DNA of 64,000 bases from Plectrocnemia conspersa (taxonomy: Eukaryota > Arthropoda > Insecta > Trichoptera > Polycentropodidae): the NCBI GenBank assembly GCA_009617715.1, contig VTFK01000020.1, positions 1,550,001 through 1,614,000 of the forward strand. Reading direction: 5' to 3'. The position numbers and the translations under genes are program-made. Of this stretch, positions 54,930 through 64,000 are shown piece after piece. A model generated the notes under the pieces. That model was not told the DNA's origin. It worked only from the letters and a program-made list of their open reading frames with translations, and did not search any database. How positions within the stretch are numbered: position 1 is the stretch's first letter; each line of letters opens with the position of its first letter.

Positions 54930-57900
54930 ATTTATGGAAAGGTCTTAAAAAACAAACTTAAAATTTTTCTCATTAACGAAAAACTTGGCCTATAAAAGAT
55001 TTTGAAGATGCATACATATGCAAAAATAGGCCTATAAAACCAACTCTTAAGATCAAGATTAAATTTAATGTGGAATAAAAACTTCCTTAATAAAAAGGAT
55101 AAGATAATATTTATTTATTTGGCTCAGTTAATATTTGGCACGATTTTTTAATCATCTCTATATATAACTTTTGCTGCTGGAAAATGTTAATTACGTCTGG
55201 TTGTGTAAAATATATATCGATGGTTTAAAGTGTCAATTTACTAACTCCACTTTTGCGTAAAAATGACTTAACAACATTGTACCTTTAATCGTAATAAACA
55301 TGCTCAAAAAATTGCTATCTCTAAAATCTCCAATTAAACTACAAACTTGAGACATTTTCCTGTTGTGTTTAAAGTTTTTGTTTCTCCGGTAAAGTTGTCA
55401 GATATGGAGTTAGCAATTTTACACTTTATATACATGTACGATATGATCAAATATCCGAAGTTGTGTTTTTATCATAAAGTCGTAAGTACAATTTTATTAA
55501 AATCACAATTTTGTTATTAAATTGATTTTTAAATAATAGTGTTTTTATCAAAGCCGTTATTTTTAATGCTGGTAAAACTCTAAAAATAATAATTTTTTTC
55601 CTGATTATTTATTTTATTATTTTAAGCATTTAAAACGTTAAAATATTGAAAAATAATATTGTTCATAAGTTTATTTAAATAACTTGTGTGCGTGATGCAT
55701 ATTTGTACTTTTAGTTGTTTTTTATAATTATTAAAAATATGTTTAGTTTAAAAAATCTCAAAAAAAACGTTAAAACAAAATAAAAATATATTTTAAAAAC
55801 TTTCACGTGAATATTTAGAGACATGATAATGTCTGTAGTTTTATTCATATCAATAGAAAAATTGTTCTAAAAATACCTTTTATAAATATCCTAGTACAAT
55901 TCGAGTATTTTGTTTTAAAATAGTGGCTTTAAAAAAAAGTGAGAAAATAAAACGATAAGGTAAAAATCATTTCAATAGGTATTTAAATAAATCAAGACAT
56001 TCAAAAAATCTGATTTAATAATTTTGTAGCTCAGTTTAAAACAAATAGGAAAAATAAATGTTTTAAAGTAAAAATATAATTTAAAAAAAAAAATTTTAAA
56101 AATCATTTTGTATACAATTATATATACAGAAATCTACCTAATTCTTGTTGCTTTTGCCAGATGGATTTTTTTTTTTAAAATCTGTTTCCTCTTAATTAAA
56201 AATTTAAATGCATTTTTTAGTCGACATAATTACTTCTAATTAACTAAAAAATAAAATTTATTTTGTATAGGAAAAATATATTTAATAAATAAAAAATATG
56301 TTATTTTACTTTAATCAATACCTAATCATTTTTTTCCAGAATTTTTGCCTCTTAATCATACTCAAGATTTCTGTAAGAAAAGAAGATAAATGCTATAATT
56401 TTCTCTGATGAAGTTTACAAAAATGGACATAAAAAATGCTTTCTCCTGAGATTTTGAACTTAATTTTTTCTGATCCAGGTGAGCTGTATTGTTATTATTA
56501 TTTTTTTTCCATATAAAATTGTTTGATTTTCTTATTCTTAGACCTAGGTCTATAGTGAATCGTTATTTAAAAAAAATATATTTTAAATTTTTTTAACAAA
56601 GCAAAATACTGTTGATTTTTAAATAAACTCTTGACTAATTTGTGGCGATCGCTCGGCTACTATTTAAATATATAGATTAAAGCTAGATTACTGCTTCTTA
56701 TAGCAGTAACATAAGCAATGAAATTTACAAAAAATGGTATACTCTTGTGATTTATAATTTGAGCGTTTTTTAAATTTTACGAAACTCCATTTATAAAAAG
56801 ATTTAATTTTAGCGATCGAGGAATGCGCACTTGTTAAGCCGAATGACATTTTTTTGTCTTTAATTAGCTAGTATGCAACTATGATCTGAGTGTTTGTGTA
56901 CTACTCTTTTATGTTATAAATATTTTATCTTCGTTTTTATAGTTTAAAGGTACGCTGTTTGTCTCATACAGCCTGAATGTCTATTCTGTAATGGATTTGC
57001 AACGAATTTCTATTTAAAAAAAATCGGTTTACCTTTAAAGGTTAAGGAATGTCCACTTGTTGAGCTGGGTGTTGTTTTTTCTTTGTATTTTGACAGTATT
57101 GTATTGATATTATTAACTTGATCTAACCCCAAATAGTGTGAGATTTTTGCATAATAAAATCTCCAATTTCTTCTACCACCTCTCTGGGATGCTTTAGAAG
57201 GGCAACTTTTTTAGAGAAGCATTTTTTTGCGCATCTTATTTAGAAACTAGCTCTCAACATTCTTGGCTGCTATTAAGATTATTATTATGGTCTCAGAGTG
57301 CATATTTTAGATCACTCGTCCTGTTATTACACATGATATGAATTGTGCCAATATGACTACATTTTGCATCTTTTATCCAAGAGATTATCTGACCTAACCT
57401 ACCTGCACTTTTGTTGTATATTTATTTTATTCCATGTTTGTACTTCAATTCACTAAAAAGTAGAAACCTAATTAAATAAACAGCGTGCTGTTTTTATTGC
57501 TCTAAGGAATAGTACAAAAGGTCCTCTTTGCGGCGGAGTTTGCAATAGAGTTTAATTTATAAATAAAATAAAAACTTTAAATGGTTGAGAAATGCGCACT
57601 TGTCAAACCGAGTGGTGTTTTCCCTCAATTTTGATAATAGGTTTCGCAGTTTGATTTGGATTTTTCCTAGATTTTTAAAACGTTTATACATTTTTTTTTC
57701 TATAAATGTGTTCAAAAATAAACCGGAGTAATGATAAGTATAACGAACGTATATCCGTATCGTTTGCTTTAAAGCTATATGAATAATGATGAAATGGATA
57801 GCTCTTGAACTGACTGTGTTATCGCAAATAGACTATAAATTCAAACTTCATATCTAGATCTTTTGCCATTTTTACTAAATGTTCGACTTACGTGTTCTCA

Positions 57901-58080
57901 GAGAAGTCATTTGGGGGGGGGAACAAAATTTGTTCCCCGTGAATAGCTCCATTGCGACTAAATTTCCAAGGACTAAACTACCGCTCAAAAGTGATTTAAA
58001 AATTGTAAAACTCATGGCTCACTTTGTTTATAGTTAACGTAAGTGAGATTTAGATATCAACAGCGCTAACATCTTTTAGC
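54930..58080. other. AT-rich non-coding DNA
   Basis: No gene was recognised. Imperfect recurrences of GAATGCGCACTTGTTAAGCC (56820), GAATGTCCACTTGTTGAGCT (57047) and GAAATGCGCACTTGTCAAAC (57587) show a decayed local repeat with about 230- and 540-base spacing. Confidence 0.45.
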
Positions 58081-58600
58081 CAAGCTTAGGTTACATTCAA
58101 AGTAATTACGCAGCTAAATGGGTTGAATATGAGAGTCTTCAGAGCCGTTTAGTTCCCAGATCTAAACACTTCTCGTTGTGGCGAAACTTCAAGCGTCGTA
58201 AATCACAAGTATTGTGATACTCGCGGGTGTTTCGTCACAATCCCAAGCACGCGTTCTCACACGCGTAATGAGTTCCCCACTTTGTTTCTCTCCTTTGATA
58301 TCGTTCTGCATATCACTACACGCTAGAAGTAAGCGGCCATTTTGTCTAATCGCGCCTCGTCAAATCCTAATGTAAAATGGCGGCAAGAAATTCCGGTGGA
58401 AGCATCGCGTGCCGCCTCCCACTAGGAGGGTTATGACTCCATTTCTCCGGGAATAGGAGAAACTGAGAGAATCGACCCCATTGTTGGCGGTCGGTTTGAA
58501 GAAGGAAAAAAATCACTCAGCGAAATTAGCCGGGCTCGGTTCAATCAGGAATTAAACGACCGGTTCGGAGCTGTCTATACGAACAAATTAACACCATCAC
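58080..58600. promoter_or_regulatory. GC-rich island with paired GCCAT-type sites (regulatory candidate)
   Basis: About 500 bases of high GC in AT-rich DNA. GCGGCCATTTTG (58333) and AAAATGGCGGC (58374) are near-inverted copies 30 bases apart, each holding a GCCAT core as bound by Pho/YY1. GAGAAACTGAGAGAATCG nearby gives GAGA-like motifs. Together these recall insect Polycomb response elements, but the motif count is small. No coding frame. Confidence 0.35.
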
Positions 58601-58819
58601 AACCGCGAGCTTTTATATATATACTATATTTATTAATTTATATTATATTTACTAATTGTAAAATATGTTGTTTTGATATACACAAAAACAGAAAAATATG
58701 TTTCTTTATTCTATATTATTTTAAATTCACTGAGCCATTAAAGCTAATTTTTATTTAAAACATATATATATAATACATATAAATATAAACAGAAAATAAA
58801 AAAAAACTTATTAATTTTA

Positions 58820-59170
58820 ATTTATTTTTTAAAACACAAAGGTGTTTCTTTATTCCATTCAGGAAACATGCTATATTTTTATTTTTACGGATTGCCTTAG
58901 AATTATTATTACATAAATTCACACCTCCATACATGATTCCCCTGGCCGTACTCGTTTTTTATACCAAACTATCCTTAAATTGTCTCTTTTTCTAGTACTA
59001 AATCTATGTACATTTTTATTTCTTATTAAATACTTATTAAAACAATCTGATAACATATTATTTTTTAATTTATATATAAATACTAAAACTTTTGAATATC
59101 CAACATTTCCAATCTATTAATCATACTTCTGCAACTAGTAGATCTATTTTTATTTACAACTACACTCATT
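58820..59170 (-). pseudogene. LINE fragment: C-terminal end of a reverse-transcriptase ORF
   Basis: The minus-strand frames read MINRLEMLDIQK (about 59095-59130), then KLKNNMLSDCFNKYLIRNKN and VHRFSTRKRDNLRIVWYKKR. After a one-base shift they read YGGVNLCNNNSKAIRKNKNI. The order '...H.F.TR...NL.......' followed by 'Y.GV.LYN.L...I' is the usual C-terminus of insect LINE polymerases. Frameshifts and stops make it dead. Upstream parts of the ORF are not recognisable. Confidence 0.6.
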
Positions 59171-59179
59171 GCTATATTT

Positions 59180-60420
59180 TATAATATTATTATAAATATT
59201 GTTTTATATTATCTGTATTTCAGTCACATTTTTAGTAATCCTTATCTTAATTTGATATTTTAAAAAAATTATATCATTTCTTTTTATTATCTGAATTACT
59301 TTATGTTTTTCTATATAAATATATACAAGTTATTTTTACTTTACTTTGTACTCTTTTACTAAATATATTAATGTGTCTTATATTTTCGTTAAAACATTGT
59401 CGTAAACCAAATATATTTTTGAAGTATAAAAATCCTTACATTTGAACCAATTAAAATTTCTGCGTTTCATTAAAACGGTATCCAAAATTTGATCAGAACT
59501 CATAATGCTATAAATACAATCGTCATATGTTAATAGAGGGTTTATAAGTATTAGTGTTTATTTTGTATTAAATTATTTTTGGCATCATGTGTGCTGTAAG
59601 CAAAAAAAAAATGAAATCGCTAGAGTTGTCAAATAGAAAGTCATTTATTTATATGCGTACAATATGTAGGCGTTCTAAAGTAATAAACCAATAGAGAAAA
59701 ACGACCACCTTTGATGTAGGAGCGAGTGGAAAGACCCTACATTAATAACTAATTGTGGCCACTGATTCATTATGGCTGAGAACCCCTAAAAAAATTATCG
59801 TTAAGATTTAAATAATTGCGTACAAACTTTTTTGGCGTAAGTCGTGATTTTGTTATAAAACAGGGACGCCATTTATTTCCACTTGAATTTGGTCATAAAA
59901 ATGTATGTTATTTATATACATATAAATATTATGAATCTTGACACTTTGAGGAGTATCGCTGTACATGTACGGTGGTCGATCTTTCACTGTTTTGAGGTAC
60001 CTCAGATAGTTATATGTTTACATATATAAAACTAAAGAAATAATACATTAAAAACGTTATATTTATTTAATATTTTTTCTAGTTTGATTTATTATAAATA
60101 ATTTCTATAGAAAATAATATAAATAAATTAATAAAATATAAAAAAAAGCTTGCCAAAAAATAATTTATATTAATATTATATAAAAAAATCCACAGAATCC
60201 GAATAATGTATAAAAAATATTAAACATAAATTAAAAAAAAATTGATAGCAAAAAAATTATATTAAGATAATTAATAAAAACATACTAATAGTAAAAATAG
60301 TCAAATAAATGAAAGCAATATAATGTTGAGAACCACTGATTTTTTTATATAATTTACAATAAATGCAATATATAAAAAAAACCAACAGAAATAATTATGG
60401 AAAATACATAAAATTAACTC
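59180..60420. other. AT-rich non-coding DNA
   Basis: No gene. A fragment of the CAGGGACGTCATTT family starts at 59861 (ACAGGGACGCCATTTATTTC, then AATTTGGTCATAAAAATG). Confidence 0.45.
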
Positions 60421-60479
60421 ACTCTCAGGTGTTTACTAACAAATTGGCCAAATGTGTATAAATTAACTGCGCACTATGT

Positions 60480-60585
60480 GTTTATGCAAGGCACACAGTG
60501 CCATTAAGCTCTTCGATCTTTTAGGCTTTATTGCATGTTTTCTGTATGCTAATGGAATCTGTAGTCCTCTTTATGTAGGACACAT
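60480..60585 (+). repeat. Dispersed repeat, copy 2 (partner at 20790-20915)
   Basis: Shares CACACAGTGCC, AAGCTCTT, AGGCTTTATT and TATGCTAATGGAATCTGT with the partner, in the same order. Confidence 0.5.
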
Positions 60586-60589
60586 AAAT

Positions 60590-63400
60590 CAGCTACCACT
60601 TGTTTGTGATGTCACGTTGATTTTATAATTTAATTTAAATTGTGTTCTTTCACTAGAAAAGGCCATGAAATGATATTTTTTGATGCTATATAGTAAACAT
60701 TTTTACATACAATCCTTAGTATAATCTATTTCTAGGAATGCTTCAAGGTCTTTGACGAAAAGAAAAAAAATGGAATCACGTATAACATTGCTAATATCAT
60801 TATAAACACAAGGTTTTTATAAAAAATGTGTGCTGTATAGTATCAAGTGTAGCGTTCCATTTTGTATAAAAAATAATTAAAATTCTTGACATGTTCTGTA
60901 ATAGCCTGTCAAAATATAAAAGCTTAATATTTCGTTCGTTGTATTAAAAGTATATTTTATAAAATATATATAAGTATAATATTTTAGAACCAAATCTTTT
61001 TACACCCCTAATCAAAATGTTGCAGACCAAATTTTTTTTTCAACAGCAAAAAGCAGTTATAACTACTTTGTATTTAAGATAGTTTTATTTTTTAAAAATA
61101 TTTTTAACCCCAAGCTACTCATATGTTATACAAACAAATAAAACACACTTTCAGTAGTCGTATTAAAATCATTATAAATATAAAGCTTCATATTTTTCTA
61201 AAAAAAATGTTTTAACCCGAGATATCAACCCTTAGGTATTCATATGCTATATACATATATTTTAAGTAAAATAGTGAATAATTATACGTTGGAAACTTAC
61301 TTCCAGTATTTATATAAAAGTCATTATAAACATAAAGCTGCATATTTTAATGTAATTGCGATTTTAATAATATTATTTGTATTGTAGAATGTTTTTATCA
61401 GATTTATATAAAACAAAAAAAATATATTGTTATAGTTCATTAGCCTAATCCGCCATCTTGTTGCAATATGGCGGCTTAAAAAAATGTTGAAATATTTTAT
61501 AATATAGTTGAATATATAAATTTAATATATTTATATACATAAATCACCTTTTTATCTATATAAATCAACCTGAATCTTGTGGTATTTGCTTGGGGGATTT
61601 TTACGTTATATCTAATTTTTTTTGCTGTTCCTTAATCTGAACCTCTTCAAATTTTTTGTAGAGAAAAAGTTTAACGTCTTTTATTTTTTATAGCATCTTT
61701 ACTAAGTATTTAATTACACATTTTAAAATACAACAGATACATTGCTCTGATTTTGAGCACCAAACTTCGGTGAAAGGAACTTATAAAAATTATTAAAAAA
61801 TAGTTTTTTCGGGTTTTGATCCTGAAGGAATTTGACTTTGTAGCTAAAATATACGTTGAAAGCTGCTAAAAGCTTATTAAGTTAAATTGTACAATTTAAA
61901 AAAGCGATATATTGTCGAGCTGTATCTGTCGTTTCGAATTGTGGTCGTCTGCTCTCGATACGCTTGATCGTTTCTCATCTCGAATCGAAAAATCGTCTGT
62001 GATGTGATGAAGTGTCAGACCTTTTATATTAATGATTTTGCGAATCACAAAAACAACTTGTCAATTGTTGTTCATGCCTTGAATAAGTAAAGTTTTGCTA
62101 AATGAACACAAGCCAAAAGTCGTTAATTTAAAGAGGTATATCAGATTTGTGGTTTTTATTTCGTGAACACATTGTTTATTGCTTCTTGATTCACAAAAAG
62201 GTAGTTTTTATCGGGTAGTGCTGAAATAATTTTTTTAATAAGTCACGTAATTCGGCAAATTTACAGTGAAAAATTAATTTAAAGATTTTTTTACTATTTT
62301 TTTTATATTTTCATATTAATTCTATGCTGTATCTATATTCACTTTCAGGATCTTTAATTTTATTTTTTACTATATAATTGACTAATTACGTAACTTTTTA
62401 TGAAAATTAATACAGCATTTAAAAAAATGTATTATTTTTTATTGAGCGTGGGATAAATCTGAATTTCGCCCTTACAAGCCTATGTGGTGATTCGGATTTA
62501 TCCGTACCTAGCACATGAAGGGTTAAGGCATTTTAAAGCTTGCAGCTAAAAGTATATAATTTTATTTTAAATAAGGATATATTTAAAGAGGACTTGCAAT
62601 TTAGAATAAAACTAGTATTACTAGTGTTACTCCTCACCGAGCAAGGAGATGTTAAAATAGTTCTGGTTAATTGTTGGTATATTATGTTTTTTTGTATCAA
62701 GCGCGCTCTTTTTAGTGTTAGTATGAGAGCCGCAATGAAAGTAAGCTCTTAGAGCAAATTTCTAAATTTCCATTATACGTTTCCTGATTCACTTTGAGAG
62801 ACGAAGTCATAATTTGTGTGAGTTTTGTAAATATGATTAACTACGTTTTGTTATGGTTGATTTTAATTTTTCACTTTTTGCTACAAATTATTGTAAACTC
62901 CTTTGTAACACAGAGGACTATGTTGTGAATGCTTTTGTTAAAATTAAAATTTATAATGCCATAATTACTTTGCTAACTACATCAAAAAACAACAGAGTAA
63001 GTCACTTCTAAATATTATACATCCATATATGTATAAAGTTTCGTTTTTAAAACTATCATACGTTTGACAAAACTCGACAAATACGTAATGAGTGTCAATG
63101 TCACATTTTCAAGTTTGATTACTAGTCAGCAATAATTCATAACAGTATATAAAAATCATGCATAAACAATTTCATTTTATGATTATATACCATCGTATTT
63201 TACGATTATACTACAATGAAACTGTCATGTATAACAAAACGCACAGTATGACCTTTAGTTTTATTACATTTAAATGTCAATCATAAATATTTCACCTTTC
63301 ACTAATTAAAAGAAGTTATAAAAATATTTTTTCAGCCCCTTTTAGTAGGTTTAACGAGTTCTAGTTTTTTTAAACAAAATAATTTAATCCCGCTTTAAAA
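60590..63400. other. AT-rich non-coding DNA
   Basis: No gene or clear mobile element was recognised. A less AT-rich patch lies at 61910-62010 (GTCTGCTCTCGATACGCTTG). The 70-codon frame at 62540-62752 has no recognisable domain. Confidence 0.45.
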
Positions 63401-63720
63401 AACGACCTATTGTAGAAAATCACTATTAACAAGCATTTTTTTAACACGGCACTATTGTTGCCGACGCCCTATTGTTGTTTCCTCGGCTACGTGAGCATGT
63501 AATTAAAACTTTGCCAAAAAAGAAATTCTCCGGCGCGACTCGGGAACGCGAAGAATTCGCGAGTAAAAAAAAAAGGCACTTCAAAGATTTTTTTTCTTTT
63601 TAATTTGTGCACGCACAAAAAGGGCGGAGAAAGATGCAGTCACGAGACAAAGGGAAAAGGTATGCTTTGACGTACCACACACGAGGATTACACTAATATC
63701 GCGGACGCGAACAGCTTTTT
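63400..63720. other. GC-rich island, conserved-element-like
   Basis: Text such as CTCCGGCGCGACTCGGGAAC and GAACGCGAAGAATTCGCGAG stands out from the flanks and includes the palindrome CGCGAAGAATTCGCG. No reading frame. Presumed regulatory or structural. Confidence 0.3.
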
Positions 63721-64000
63721 TTTTATTAAGCTTTGGGTCACGTTTGTTATATTACACTACCCTGATGTGTAATAATGCGCGATATTACATTGTGATGTAT
63801 GTATGTCAGAGCTTTGCGTGTTAATAAATAATAATAGCAACGATTGTGTGCAACATTGTGGTAATTGCATTTGCAACAATTAAATGACGAGCCACGCCTG
63901 TTGTTTTTAAATTAGCCAATTACTGAACAGTAATTATTAAGGTGTACCTTGAATAATTAATAAAAAATAAATAGTAGCATAATTTTAATGTAATCATCAT

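Noticed and set aside
1..64000. CRISPR arrays, operons, rRNA genes or prokaryotic mobile elements
   Set aside because: Nothing of the kind was seen; the window is eukaryotic, with spliced genes and eukaryotic transposons.

Overview
This window is AT-rich animal DNA, almost certainly from an insect. It has spliced genes with GT-AG introns, long non-coding stretches, and decayed mariner, IS630/Tc1-type, hAT-like and LINE copies. There is no sign of operons, ribosome binding sites, rRNA genes or CRISPR arrays. The order cannot be fixed from sequence alone.

Left part (1-15.6 kb). Positions 774-1397 hold a GC-richer 3'-terminal exon coding for a Gln/Tyr/Pro-rich tail. It belongs to an upstream gene or to an alternative isoform. 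From 8471 to 15554 the plus strand carries the 3' half of a Skeletor-type gene: a DOMON domain, the conserved C-terminal Skeletor module, then a very large last exon. That exon encodes a disordered Met/Pro/Asn-rich region, a furin-like RRIKR site, a His-rich segment and a probable GPI-anchor signal. The DM13 exons expected upstream are not visible. The main finding is a 1437-bp tandem duplication covering the first two DOMON exons. It preserves the reading frame, and its junction can be placed in a 47-bp identical stretch between two diverged intronic repeats, as expected for unequal crossing-over.

Right part (15.6-64 kb). No convincing protein-coding gene was found. A CpG-rich segment at 21.48-21.93 kb ends in a strong splice donor and looks like the promoter and first exon of a gene running rightwards. 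The remaining 42 kb could then be its first intron. That region is littered with transposon relics: a mariner with intact ends, an IS630-type element and its MITEs, several hAT-like MITEs with target-site duplications, LINE 3' ends, and a long near-perfect inverted repeat. Between the relics lie islands of clearly higher GC (about 25.8, 32, 36, 44, 45.6, 47.7, 52.4, 58.3 and 63.5 kb) that resemble conserved non-coding elements. Two pairs of islands share sequence: one pair is ungapped at a 3,900-bp offset, and the other is inverted with identical motif spacing.

All calls come from reading the sequence by eye. Exon limits rest on splice signals plus continuous reading frame. Family names rest on remembered motifs, not searches. 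Repeat boundaries are approximate unless a target-site duplication is given.
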